From SZUA-430 sp034440355 (GTDB lineage Bacteria > Pseudomonadota > Alphaproteobacteria > Micropepsales > Micropepsaceae): 64,000 nt of DNA. Below, one piece after another: positions 55,934 to 64,000 of this stretch. The first letter of the stretch is position 1. Every line of letters begins with the position of its first letter. The position numbers and the translations under genes are program-made. The notes beneath the pieces are model-generated. The model saw only the letters and a program-made list of their open reading frames with translations, was not told the origin of the DNA and ran no database searches. The stretch lies in the NCBI GenBank assembly GCA_034440355.1, contig JAWXBY010000016.1:1-64000 (forward strand), given 5' to 3'.

Positions 55934-55967
55934 TTGAATTCTTCACTAGTAGTAGCTAATACTACTA
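55934..55967 (+). promoter_or_regulatory. Promoter with overlapping inverted repeat before the TrmB-type regulator
   Basis: TTGAAT at 55934-55939 and TAATAC at 55957-55962 are separated by 17 bases, the ideal spacing for a sigma-70 type promoter. The start point would then be at or next to the ATG at 55970. TAGTAGTA at 55947-55954 and TACTACTA at 55960-55967 form a perfect inverted repeat that covers the spacer and the -10 box, the typical position of a repressor site. The divergent protease gene starts only 34 bases to the left. Confidence 0.6.
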
Positions 55968-55969
55968 CC

Positions 55970-56827
55970 ATGAAAGTTCAAGCGGCCAAAGCGCTCACAT
56001 TTTTGGGGTTCTCGGAGATCGAGGCTCTTGTTTACTGCTTCCTGCTCGAGGAATCGCCGGCTACCGGGTATCGCGTGAGCCACGGGATCGGCAAGCCCAC
56101 GGCCAATACGTATAAGGCCATCGCGGCGTTGGCGTTACGCGGGGCGATCATCATCGACGACAGCGCGAGCCGGTTGTGCCGGGCGGTGCCGCCGGACGAA
56201 TTGCTGGACCGGTTGGACCGCGAGTTCGACACGCGCAAGCAGTTGGCAGCGAGCGAGCTGGCGAAGATCCGTCAGTCCGAAGGCGATGACCGCATCTATT
56301 ACCTGACGTCGGTCGATCAGGTGATCGAGCGGACGCGGACGATGCTGAAGGGCGCGAAGAATGCGGCGCTGTTGGAGTTGTTTCCGTTGACTGTTCCCCT
56401 ATTCGTCGCCGACTTGGAAGCGGCGGCGAAACGCGGCGTGGCGGTTGCCGTGAAGGTCTATGAGCCTGTGACGTTGAAGGGCGTCACGGTCGTCCGACCG
56501 GACGAGGCGGCGCGCGTGGTTTCGACGTGGCCGGGGCAGCAGATCAGCATCGCAACCGACGGCGAGCAGTTTCTGACCGCCCTTCTCTCGCAGGACGCCT
56601 CGACAGTCCATCAGGCGCTTTGGAGCAACAGCACGTTCTTGTCGTGCTTCTACTACAACGCGCTGAACGTCGAGCAGATGGCGACGGACGTCGAAGTGCG
56701 CACGGGCATGGACAGCGCGCTGAACCGGCTGAGCCTGACGCGGCTTAAGCCTGTCGGCTTTCGCAAGCTGAATGAGCGGTATGGCGAGGCGGCCCCGGCG
56801 AAGAAGCCGCGCGGACGCAGGGCATAA
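55970..56827 (+). CDS. TrmB-family transcriptional regulator
   Basis: A 285-residue regulator. Residues of about 1-70 form a winged helix (KALTFLGFSEIEALVYCFLLEESPATGYRVSHGIGKPTANTYKAIAALALRGAII), the TrmB/sugar-specific type. A coiled coil follows, then a ligand domain with YYLTSVDQVIERTRTMLKGAKNAALLELFPLT, a PLD-like effector fold used by this family. The frame is open for 88 codons upstream, antisense to the protease gene, and was discarded. There is no Shine-Dalgarno sequence before the ATG at 55970. The candidate promoter would make the messenger leaderless. It likely regulates itself and the divergent protease. Confidence 0.78.
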   Translation: MKVQAAKALTFLGFSEIEALVYCFLLEESPATGYRVSHGIGKPTANTYKAIAALALRGAIIIDDSASRLCRAVPPDELLDRLDREFDTRKQLAASELAKIRQSEGDDRIYYLTSVDQVIERTRTMLKGAKNAALLELFPLTVPLFVADLEAAAKRGVAVAVKVYEPVTLKGVTVVRPDEAARVVSTWPGQQISIATDGEQFLTALLSQDASTVHQALWSNSTFLSCFYYNALNVEQMATDVEVRTGMDSALNRLSLTRLKPVGFRKLNERYGEAAPAKKPRGRRA

Positions 56828-56928
56828 CCCAACAAACCAGCGTTCATTCCTGATGCGGGCGCTCTCAATATCCGCCATGCTGTCCCCCTCTCTTCGAATC
56901 TGCGCCGGGGCGGCGGGGGTGTTGCGCA

Positions 56929-59262
56929 GTGACGGCTCGACTTGAAGGCCTGATTTTCAGCAATCGCGTTGCGATCCTGATCGCGCTGGCGTTCGCCACC
57001 ATTGTGGCGGCGTACGGCGCCAGCTTTGTGCGGTTTGAGGCGGCGCTGGAGAAGCAGTTGCCGGCGGGGCATCCCTATATTGCGACTGTGCTGCAGTTCC
57101 GGGACAAGATTCCGGGCTTGAATGCGGTCAATATCGTCGTCGAGACGCGCGAGGGCACGATCTGGACGCCGGCGTTTCTGAAGAAGCTCAACGACATCAC
57201 GCAGGACGTGGGCTACGTGCCGGGCGTGCTGCGCGAGTCCGTGACCTCGTTCTGGACGCCGAACACGCGCGTCTATGAGGCGACGGAGGGATCGGTCGAT
57301 GCGCGGAATTTGATCCCGGCAACGCTGACGGCGGACGCGTTGACTCAAGCCGACGTCGTGCGCATCCGCGACGATGCGTTGAAGGGCGGGTATCGCGGGC
57401 AGTTGTTTTCGTCCGACTTTCGCGCGGCGATGATCACGGCCTCGCTGCAGGATTTGGATCCGCAGACGCAAACGCCCATCGACTTCTTCGACATGGCGGA
57501 GCGGCTGGAGACGCAGATCCGCGCGAAGTACGAGCGCGACGGCATCACCATCCGCATGATCGGATTTGCGCCGTTCATCGGCGAGGTGGCGCGAGAGGCG
57601 CGAAGTGCGCTTTGGTTTTTCGTGCTGGCGTTTGCGATCACCACGCTGGCGGCGTTTGTCTACACGCGGTCGTTCGTGCTGGCGGCGCTTGCCGTCGGAT
57701 GTTCGGTGGTGTCGCTGGTTTGGCAGTTCGGGGTGATCGGGTTTGCCGGGATCGGGCTCAATCCGCTGGCGCTGATCATTCCGTTTTTGGCTTATGCGAT
57801 CGGCGTCAGTCATGGAGTGCAGCAGATCAATTTGATCTCGGCGGGCATCGCGAAAGGGCTCAGTCCGCAGGATGCGGCGCGGGCTTCTTTCCGGCGATTG
57901 TTGTGGCCGGGGGCGAGTGCGCTGATCACGGCGATGGCCGGGTTCTTGGCGCTGATCATCGTGCCGATCCCGATGGTGCAGGAGTTGGCCGTCATCGCCG
58001 CGATCGGCGTTGCGATGAAGTTGATCTCCAATCTCGTGATGCTGCCCGTGATCGCGAGTTTCTTGCGCTTCAGCGAGGCGGAGATCGAGCGGCAGGCGGC
58101 GCTCGCCAACGGGCGGCATGACTTTGTCGGGCGGCTCGCGCCGATGGCGCAGCCGCGACAGGCGCTGATCGTGCTGGGCATTGGCGTCGCGATCTTCGCC
58201 GTTTCGGTGTGGCTCGCCGACCGCCGCGTCGTGGGTGACGTCGAGCCGGGTGCGCCGGAGCTTTGGCAGAGCGCGCGGTACAATCAGGATGCCGCGTTCA
58301 TCTCAGCGAATTTCAGCAGCAACCTCGACCTCTTCGTCGTGGTCGCGCAGACGCCGCCCGATGCGTGCGTCGATCACAAAATCATGAGCGAGATCGAGCA
58401 CTTCGGCGTTGCGATGCGCAAGGTCGAGGGCGTGAAGGCGGTGCAGACGCTGCCCGAGGTGGCGCGCACGATCTATTCGATCATTCTCGAAGGCAATCTG
58501 AAGTGGCGCATTATCCCGAGAGACCCGTCGGCGCTGGTGATGGCGACGAGCTATGTGCCGGCGGAAAGCGGCCTCTTGAACAAGGACTGCACCTTGTTGC
58601 CGATCGCGATCTATCTCGACGACCATCGGGCGCAGACGATCGGCGCTGTGGCGGCCGCGGCCGCCGCGTTCGCCGCCGACAACAAGATGGAAGGCGTCAC
58701 TTATCACTTCGCGACGGGCAACGCCGCGATCTATGGCGCGATGAACGAGGCGATTGCCGCGTCGGAGGTTCCGGCGCTGGCGATCGTGTTCGGCGTGATC
58801 GCGGTCTTGGTGTTCGCGGCGTTTCGGGATTGGCGCGCGGTCGTTTGTTGCTGCATGCCGTTGCTGGTCGCGACGTACGCCGGCTATGCGCTGATGACGT
58901 TGCTGGGCATCGGGCTTAAGTTTTCGACGTTGCCGGTTCTAGTCGTCGCGGTCGGGATCGGCGTCGATTATGCGTTCTATATCTATGCGCGGTTGATGGT
59001 CTATTTGCGCGACGGGGCGGATATGTCCGTCGCTTATGTCGCCGCGTTGCGCGAGACGGGGATGGCGGTTGTTTTCACGGGCATCACGCTTGCGGGCGGG
59101 GCGGCGTCGTGGGCATTCTCCGGCTTGAAGTTTCAGGCCGACATGGGGTTGATGCTCGCGATTTTGTTCCTTGCGAACATGATCGGCGCGGTCACATTGC
59201 TGCCCGCGTTGGCGACGTTGCTCGATGCGGTTGTGCCGCGGGCGAAGGCGAAAAGGGGATGA
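56929..59262 (+). CDS. MMPL/RND-superfamily exporter
   Basis: A 777-residue inner-membrane transporter with the RND/MMPL layout. Helix 1 (AILIALAFATIVAAYGASF) is followed by a periplasmic domain, a block of five to six helices (about 215-400) with GVSHGVQQINLI and a second periplasmic domain. A last block with GIGVDYAFYIYARLMV and ETGMAVVFTGITLAGG comes at the C-terminus. Such proteins export lipids, hopanoids or fatty-acid derivatives. It starts at a GTG after GGGGG. The esterase gene follows after four bases and is probably co-transcribed. Confidence 0.85.
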   Translation: MTARLEGLIFSNRVAILIALAFATIVAAYGASFVRFEAALEKQLPAGHPYIATVLQFRDKIPGLNAVNIVVETREGTIWTPAFLKKLNDITQDVGYVPGVLRESVTSFWTPNTRVYEATEGSVDARNLIPATLTADALTQADVVRIRDDALKGGYRGQLFSSDFRAAMITASLQDLDPQTQTPIDFFDMAERLETQIRAKYERDGITIRMIGFAPFIGEVAREARSALWFFVLAFAITTLAAFVYTRSFVLAALAVGCSVVSLVWQFGVIGFAGIGLNPLALIIPFLAYAIGVSHGVQQINLISAGIAKGLSPQDAARASFRRLLWPGASALITAMAGFLALIIVPIPMVQELAVIAAIGVAMKLISNLVMLPVIASFLRFSEAEIERQAALANGRHDFVGRLAPMAQPRQALIVLGIGVAIFAVSVWLADRRVVGDVEPGAPELWQSARYNQDAAFISANFSSNLDLFVVVAQTPPDACVDHKIMSEIEHFGVAMRKVEGVKAVQTLPEVARTIYSIILEGNLKWRIIPRDPSALVMATSYVPAESGLLNKDCTLLPIAIYLDDHRAQTIGAVAAAAAAFAADNKMEGVTYHFATGNAAIYGAMNEAIAASEVPALAIVFGVIAVLVFAAFRDWRAVVCCCMPLLVATYAGYALMTLLGIGLKFSTLPVLVVAVGIGVDYAFYIYARLMVYLRDGADMSVAYVAALRETGMAVVFTGITLAGGAASWAFSGLKFQADMGLMLAILFLANMIGAVTLLPALATLLDAVVPRAKAKRG

Positions 59263-59266
59263 GTTT

Positions 59267-60277
59267 ATGAGACGCGATCCGGTCACAGCTGCGGGCACCG
59301 TGCATCGTCTTTGGATCGACAGCGAGGTGCTGAAATCCAACATGCTGGGCGATCCGACGCGGCGGCAGATCGACGTTTACGTGCCGCATGGGCATGACGG
59401 GCGCGGGTTGCCGTTGTTGGTCGACGTCGTGGGGTTCACGGCCGGTGGGCCGGTGCATACGAACTGGAAAGCGTTCGGCGAGAATTTGCCGGAACGGTTG
59501 GACCGGTTGATCGTGGCGGGGGAGATGCCGCCGGTGGTCGTCGCCCTGCCCGATTGCTTCACCAAGCTGGGCGGCAATCAGTACATCAACAGCGTCGCGA
59601 TGGGGCGGTGGGACGATTTTCTGCTGCAGGAGGCCATACCACTGGTCGAGCGGACGTATGGCTGCGGTGGCGCGGGAAAGCGCGGGTTGTTCGGCAAGAG
59701 TTCGGGCGGGTATGGCGCGATGGTGCATGCGTTGATGCATCCGGATTTCTGGAGCGCAGCGGCTTCGCATTCCGGGGACATGGCGCATGAGCTGTGCCAT
59801 CTGCCGGAGTTTCCCAGCGTGCTGCGCGCGTTGAAGGGGCACAACAACGACATCAAGACGTGGCTCACCGACTTCTTCAATCAGAAGAAGCCGCAGGACA
59901 AGGACATTCACATCCTCATGATGCTGGCGATGTGTGCGTCGTATGATCCCGATCCGACGGCGTACATGGGCGTGCGGTTGCCGGTCGATATTCACACCTG
60001 CGAAGTGGTCCCGGAGCGGTGGGCGAATTTCATGAAGTGGGATCCGGTCGTGATGGCGGAGACGAAATGGGCGGGGCTCAAGAAGCTGAAGGCGCTCTAC
60101 ATCGATTGTGGGGACATCGACCAGTACAACTTGGTGTACGGGGCGCGGCGGATGCATCGGCTGCTCGACAAGCACGGCGTCGCGCACACGTATGAGGAAT
60201 TTCCGGACAATCACTCCGCCGTCGACTATCGGATGGACGTGAGCCTGCCGATCCTGGCGAAAGCGTTGGCCGGTTAA
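59267..60277 (+). CDS. Esterase, EstD/S-formylglutathione hydrolase-like alpha/beta hydrolase
   Basis: A predicted serine hydrolase of 336 residues in the esterase D (PF00756) group. The nucleophile motif is GLFGKSSGGYGAMVHALMHPDFW, with serine in GKSSGG. The acid is in DCGDIDQYNLVYG, and the histidine in PDNHSAVDYRM. No signal peptide is visible, so it is cytoplasmic. The ATG at 59267 has AAAAGGGG upstream and lies four bases after the exporter stop codon. Substrate unknown; pairing with an RND exporter suggests an acyl ester linked to the exported compound. Confidence 0.8.
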   Translation: MRRDPVTAAGTVHRLWIDSEVLKSNMLGDPTRRQIDVYVPHGHDGRGLPLLVDVVGFTAGGPVHTNWKAFGENLPERLDRLIVAGEMPPVVVALPDCFTKLGGNQYINSVAMGRWDDFLLQEAIPLVERTYGCGGAGKRGLFGKSSGGYGAMVHALMHPDFWSAAASHSGDMAHELCHLPEFPSVLRALKGHNNDIKTWLTDFFNQKKPQDKDIHILMMLAMCASYDPDPTAYMGVRLPVDIHTCEVVPERWANFMKWDPVVMAETKWAGLKKLKALYIDCGDIDQYNLVYGARRMHRLLDKHGVAHTYEEFPDNHSAVDYRMDVSLPILAKALAG

Positions 60278-60359
60278 CCCTTGGCTGCTTGCGCGGGGGC
60301 GCGCATTGCTCTTTGATCGTCGGCGCAGGCGTTAGACCTGGACGACAAGAAGAGCACGT

Positions 60360-61361
60360 ATGCGATTACGGGCCAGCATATTGGGAGGCGGATCTTGGGG
60401 CACGACGGTGGCCTCCCTTGTCGCGCGCAATGCGCCGACGACGATCTGGGCCCGCAGCGCCGAGACGGTCGACGAGATCAATTCGTCGCGGACGAATTCG
60501 CGGTATCTGCCCGGGGCGCGGCTGACGCAAGGCTTGCGCGGCACGACCTCGATCGAGGAAGCGGTGCGCGACGCGGATGTCGTGGTGCTGGGTGTGCCGT
60601 CGCAATCGATGCGCGACACGTTGCGCGAGGTGGCGAAGCATATCCGGGCGTGGGTGCCGCTGATCAGCTTGTCGAAAGGATTCGAGCAGGGCACGAAATT
60701 GCGCATGACGGAGGTCATCGCCGAGGAGTTGCCGGGGCATCCGGCCGGCGTTCTGACCGGACCTAATCTGGCGCGCGAGATTATGGGCGGGTTTGCGGCG
60801 GCGAGCGTCATCGCGATGGAGGACGAGGTTATCGTCCGCGAGCTGCAAGGCATCTTCAAGAGCGGCGTGTTTCGCGTTTACACGAATTCGGACGTGGTGG
60901 GCTGCGAGCTGGGCGGCGCTTTGAAGAACGTCATGGCGATCGCGGCGGGCATGGGCGACGGCATCGGCGCGGGCGAGAACACGCGCTCGGCCGTGATCAC
61001 GCGAGCGCTCGCCGAGGTAACGCGGCTGGGCGTCGCGATGGGCGGGCGGACTGAGACGTTCGCGGGCCTGACCGGCATGGGCGATCTCATAGCGACGTGC
61101 ACGTCGCCGCAGAGCCGCAACCGGCATGTGGGGTTCGAACTGGGCAAGGGACGCAAGATCGCCGACATTCTCGCGGATATGAAGCAGGTGGCCGAGGGCG
61201 TGAAGTCGAGCCGGACCGTGCTGCAGCTCGGCGAGAAATACGGCGTCGAGATGCCGATCGCCGCCGAAGTCAACGGCGTCATCAACGAGGGGCGCACGGC
61301 ACAGGATGCGTTTCGCGGGCTGCTCCGGCGTAGCGCCGGGTCGGAAGCGGATCCGGGATGA
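60360..61361 (+). CDS. gpsA: Glycerol-3-phosphate dehydrogenase [NAD(P)+]
   Basis: It makes sn-glycerol 3-phosphate from dihydroxyacetone phosphate for membrane lipid synthesis. The N-terminal Rossmann motif is ILGGGSWGTTVASLVA. The family segments LVSLSKGFEQ-like (ISLSKGFEQGTKLRM), GPNLAREIMGG, NSDVVGCELGGALKNVMAIAAGMGDG with the catalytic lysine, and TFAGLTGMGDLIATC are all present. Length is 333. The plsB gene overlaps its stop by four bases, so precursor synthesis and use are coupled. Confidence 0.94.
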   Translation: MRLRASILGGGSWGTTVASLVARNAPTTIWARSAETVDEINSSRTNSRYLPGARLTQGLRGTTSIEEAVRDADVVVLGVPSQSMRDTLREVAKHIRAWVPLISLSKGFEQGTKLRMTEVIAEELPGHPAGVLTGPNLAREIMGGFAAASVIAMEDEVIVRELQGIFKSGVFRVYTNSDVVGCELGGALKNVMAIAAGMGDGIGAGENTRSAVITRALAEVTRLGVAMGGRTETFAGLTGMGDLIATCTSPQSRNRHVGFELGKGRKIADILADMKQVAEGVKSSRTVLQLGEKYGVEMPIAAEVNGVINEGRTAQDAFRGLLRRSAGSEADPG

Positions 61362-63742
61362 ACGAGGTTGTTTCGTCTCAGGTTGCGGGTGAGCCCCTGC
61401 CGCAGTGGCCGGCTCCCGAGGGTGCGCGCGTCGTGTTTCTCACCGATTGCCGTACCGCGACGGAGCGGCAGGTGGTCGAGCGATGGATCGCTCAGGCGCG
61501 GCCGAAGGGGACGCCGGAGGACGCTGTTTCGTTTATCGGCTTGCCGCAGAAGCCGGATGACCTGAAGCCGTTTGCGGCGCAGTTGCGAGGGCGTCTCGAC
61601 GATGTGGCCGTGATGCTGGCGCCGGTGCGCATCGCGTGGCTGCCGCGCGAGCGTGGCGGGGAACGAACGGCGCGGTTGTCGGATTTGATTTTGCTGCGTG
61701 ATCCGCGGCATCCGCGGGAGAAGGAACAGGCGCGGATCGTCCAGATCGAGCCGGATCGCTGTCGCGTGGTCGCGGGGCAGCCGGCGAGCATCGGCGATCT
61801 GAATGCGCGCGCGAAGTCGGCCGGTGATGCGGATGCGAGCGATCCGGAACCCTTCGCCGAGTTCATTTCCCGCCAGGCGATTTTGGCGTTGGAGCGGGCC
61901 GAGTACCGGTTGATCGGACGCCGGTACAAGCTGCCCAAACTGGTGAGCGAGCAGATTGCGGCGTCGCGGCGGTTTCGCGACGGCGCGGCCGAGGTCGCGC
62001 ATAAGCTTGGGCGGTCCGAGGATTCGGTCACGAAGGAGGCTCTCGGCTATCTGCATGAGCTGCGCACGGCGCACAGCCCGTTCGCCATCGACGTAATGAT
62101 GCAGATTGCGCGCGGGCTGTTCACGCGCGGCTATGGGGCGCAGATCGATTACGATCAGGCGCAGATCGAGCGGACGCGGGCGGCGTTGGAACGCGCGCCG
62201 GGGATCATTCTGCCGAGCCATAAGTCGAATTTGGATTCGGCGGTGACGTCGGTGGCGTTTGCCGACAATCGGCTCGCGACGCCGACGACGTTCGGCGGCA
62301 TCAATATGGCCTTTTGGCCGATGGGTACCGTCGCGCGCAAGGCGGGGCGCGTGTTCATCCGGCGAGATATCAAGGGCAATCCTGTCTACAAATTCGCGCT
62401 GCGCGAATATCTTGGCTACCTCGTCGAGAAGCGGTTCAGTCTCGAGTGGTACATCGAGGGCGGGCGGTCGCGGACGGGGAAACTGTTGCCGCCGAAGCTT
62501 GGCCTGCTCACGTATCTCGTATCGGCGTATCGAGAGGGGCGCGTCGACGATTTGATGCTGATGCCGATTTCGATCGCGTATGACCAACTGCACGAGGTGT
62601 CGGAATACGCGGCCGAGGCGCATGGCGGGAAGAAGCGGCCTGAGAACTTGGCTTGGTTCGTGCGCTTCTTCCGGGCGCAGAAGAAGCCGTTCGGGCGGAT
62701 CTATTTCCGCGTCGCCGAGCCTGTGTCGATGCGCGAGATGTTGGGGCCTCCCGACGCCACCAAGACCGAGGGCGATGAAGAGACGCTCGCCACGCAGAAG
62801 GTGGCGTTCGAGGTGTCGTGGCGGATCAACGACGTCACGCCGATTACCGGGACATCTCTGGTGTCGCTGATCTTGCTGGCGCATCGCGGGCGGGCTTTGA
62901 CGCTGGAGCAGGTGCGGGCGGAGATCGACGATTATCTCATGTCGGCAACGCGGCGGCGGTTGCCGCTGGCGCCGAGCGCGAAGATCGCGGACGTGGATAC
63001 GACGCGGCGGACGTTGGATTCGCTCGCGTCACACAACGTCGTGCATGAGCATAAGGGTGGGCTGGAGATCGTCTACAGCATCGGCGGCGATCAGCATCTG
63101 GCCGCCGCGTTCTATCGCAACACGATCATCCATTTCTTCGTCAACGCGGCCATCGCGGAGCTGGCTTTGCTGAAGGCGGCCGAGCAGACGTTCGGCGAAC
63201 GCGAGCAATCGTTCTGGGATGAAGCGCTTTATCTGCGCGATTTGTTGAAGTTCGAGTTCTTCTTCAAGGAGAAGGATGCGTTCCGCGCCGGGCTAGACGC
63301 GGAATTGAAACTGCAGTCGCCGGACTGGCGCGAGGCTCTCGCGCGGGGACGTGAGCCGACGCTGGCGTTGCTGAAGTCGTTCCGGCCGTTGACGGCGCAT
63401 GGCGTATTGCGGTCGTTCTTCGAGGCGTATGCCGTTGTTGCCGATACGCTGGCGGCGCGCGATCCCGGCATTGTGGACGAGCGTAAGCTGCTCAACGATT
63501 GCGGCGCGGTCGGGCGGCAGTACATGCTGCAGCATAAGATCCAGAGCGCGGAGTCGGTGTCGAAGCATCTGTTCCAGACAGGGCTTCAATTGGTGCGGCA
63601 TCAGAAATTGCTCGAGGCGACCGACAATGTGGCCGGCCGGCGCAAGGCGTTTGCGGCGTCTCTCAGCGATATCATGCGACGGATCGATACTGTCGAGGCA
63701 CTGGCGCAAGAGCGCATTCGCGAGTCGCTTCACAAATCCTAA
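61358..63742 (+). CDS. plsB: Glycerol-3-phosphate 1-O-acyltransferase
   Basis: It acylates glycerol 3-phosphate at position 1 to lysophosphatidate. The HX4D acyltransferase motif is at H288-D293 in IILPSHKSNLDS. The further blocks GGINMAFWPMGTVARKAGRVFIRRDI, FSLEWYIEGGRSRTGK and LMLMPISIAYDQLHEV match blocks II to IV of the PlsB family. A long helical N-terminal region and a C-terminal extension make 794 residues, the usual PlsB size. It is membrane-associated. It overlaps gpsA by an ATGA, an operon arrangement that supports the function of both. Confidence 0.93.
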   Translation: MNEVVSSQVAGEPLPQWPAPEGARVVFLTDCRTATERQVVERWIAQARPKGTPEDAVSFIGLPQKPDDLKPFAAQLRGRLDDVAVMLAPVRIAWLPRERGGERTARLSDLILLRDPRHPREKEQARIVQIEPDRCRVVAGQPASIGDLNARAKSAGDADASDPEPFAEFISRQAILALERAEYRLIGRRYKLPKLVSEQIAASRRFRDGAAEVAHKLGRSEDSVTKEALGYLHELRTAHSPFAIDVMMQIARGLFTRGYGAQIDYDQAQIERTRAALERAPGIILPSHKSNLDSAVTSVAFADNRLATPTTFGGINMAFWPMGTVARKAGRVFIRRDIKGNPVYKFALREYLGYLVEKRFSLEWYIEGGRSRTGKLLPPKLGLLTYLVSAYREGRVDDLMLMPISIAYDQLHEVSEYAAEAHGGKKRPENLAWFVRFFRAQKKPFGRIYFRVAEPVSMREMLGPPDATKTEGDEETLATQKVAFEVSWRINDVTPITGTSLVSLILLAHRGRALTLEQVRAEIDDYLMSATRRRLPLAPSAKIADVDTTRRTLDSLASHNVVHEHKGGLEIVYSIGGDQHLAAAFYRNTIIHFFVNAAIAELALLKAAEQTFGEREQSFWDEALYLRDLLKFEFFFKEKDAFRAGLDAELKLQSPDWREALARGREPTLALLKSFRPLTAHGVLRSFFEAYAVVADTLAARDPGIVDERKLLNDCGAVGRQYMLQHKIQSAESVSKHLFQTGLQLVRHQKLLEATDNVAGRRKAFAASLSDIMRRIDTVEALAQERIRESLHKS

Positions 63743-63787
63743 CGCCAGAGATCTTTCCGGGCTTTCGATTCTGTTGCCGCGGTCGCG

Positions 63788-64000
63788 CTAGGGCGCGAGG
63801 TCGAACTCCCGAGGTGTCTGTGTCGACAGCGTCAGTCTGGTACCGTTTAAGAGGGCTTTGTGCGCGTCGGTACCGACGTAGAAGGCCTTCACCTTGGTGA
63901 ATTGCTTCCGGCACGCCTTTCGAAATCGCTTTAGTAGATCAGACGAAATCGCGCTGTCAGAAGCGGTCGCTGCTCGGCCGTGCAAGATGAGCGCCTTTCC
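63788..64000 (-). CDS. 3' end of an unidentified gene running off the window
   Basis: The minus strand is open from the window edge to a stop at 63788, and the last 71 residues include LLKRFRKACRKQFTKVKAFYVGTDAHKAL and end TPREFDLAP. No motif is recognisable in this part. The start is beyond the window, and no ribosome binding site is seen inside it. It converges on plsB with about 45 bases between the stops. Confidence 0.5.
   Translation of the reverse strand, partial: GKALILHGRAATASDSAISSDLLKRFRKACRKQFTKVKAFYVGTDAHKALLNGTRLTLSTQTPREFDLAP

Overview
The window reads as chromosomal DNA from a high-GC alphaproteobacterium. The evidence is the compact, translationally coupled operons (many ATGA or GTGA stop/start overlaps), a histidine-degradation route through HutF and HutG, a Caulobacter-type XylB/XylC-like pair, and palindromic repeats of a kind I know from other alphaproteobacteria. 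I cannot name the genus. I saw no rRNA, tRNA, CRISPR array, transposase or integrase.

Layout. 0-3 kb: a repeat, a FATP-type acyl-CoA synthetase, a TusA-like protein and two tandem 34-residue membrane proteins that are easily missed. 3-7 kb: a TetR regulator with a YbhG/F/S-like ABC exporter, interrupted between ATPase and permease by a 151-bp element with 39-bp inverted ends. 7-8.5 kb: two paralogous CHAP-domain lipoproteins, the second with a leader that can hide its ribosome binding site. 8.5-11.7 kb: a hybrid histidine kinase with its receiver protein. 11.8-17.3 kb: two MFS carriers, a large lipoprotein and a DUF3137 protein. 17.3-27.5 kb: histidine utilisation. hutI runs on into a sugar dehydrogenase and a lactonase; hutF is divergent; hutU-hutH-hutG runs on into three further coupled genes. 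There is no HutC-like regulator in the window.

28.1-31.2 kb holds the oddest pair: two paralogous proteins with an N-terminal domain of about 200 residues, then an internal signal-peptide-like segment, then a putative beta-barrel and a C-terminal tail. Each gene ends at a strong intrinsic terminator. 31.3-46 kb is a cell-surface glycan region: a GT1-type transferase, the dTDP-rhamnose genes rfbB-D-A-C, two glycosyltransferase-like genes and purC in one minus-strand run. A plus-strand block at 39.1-44.0 kb has visibly lower GC and encodes a WbsX family enzyme, a GT2, a sulfotransferase-like protein and a YPDV-repeat protein. A 670-residue membrane protein follows.

46.5-50.5 kb: a type I secretion ABC/adaptor pair without an outer-membrane partner or obvious substrate, and a glycine-zipper protein. 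50.6-64 kb: a lipoprotein, a DUF4337 protein, a penicillin-acylase family hydrolase, a two-domain aspartyl protease with PDZ divergent from a TrmB-type regulator, an MMPL/RND exporter, an esterase, gpsA-plsB for phosphatidic acid synthesis, and the 3' end of an unidentified gene.

Functions are assigned from protein motifs read by eye. Exact starts were chosen from upstream Shine-Dalgarno sequences, overlaps and family length.
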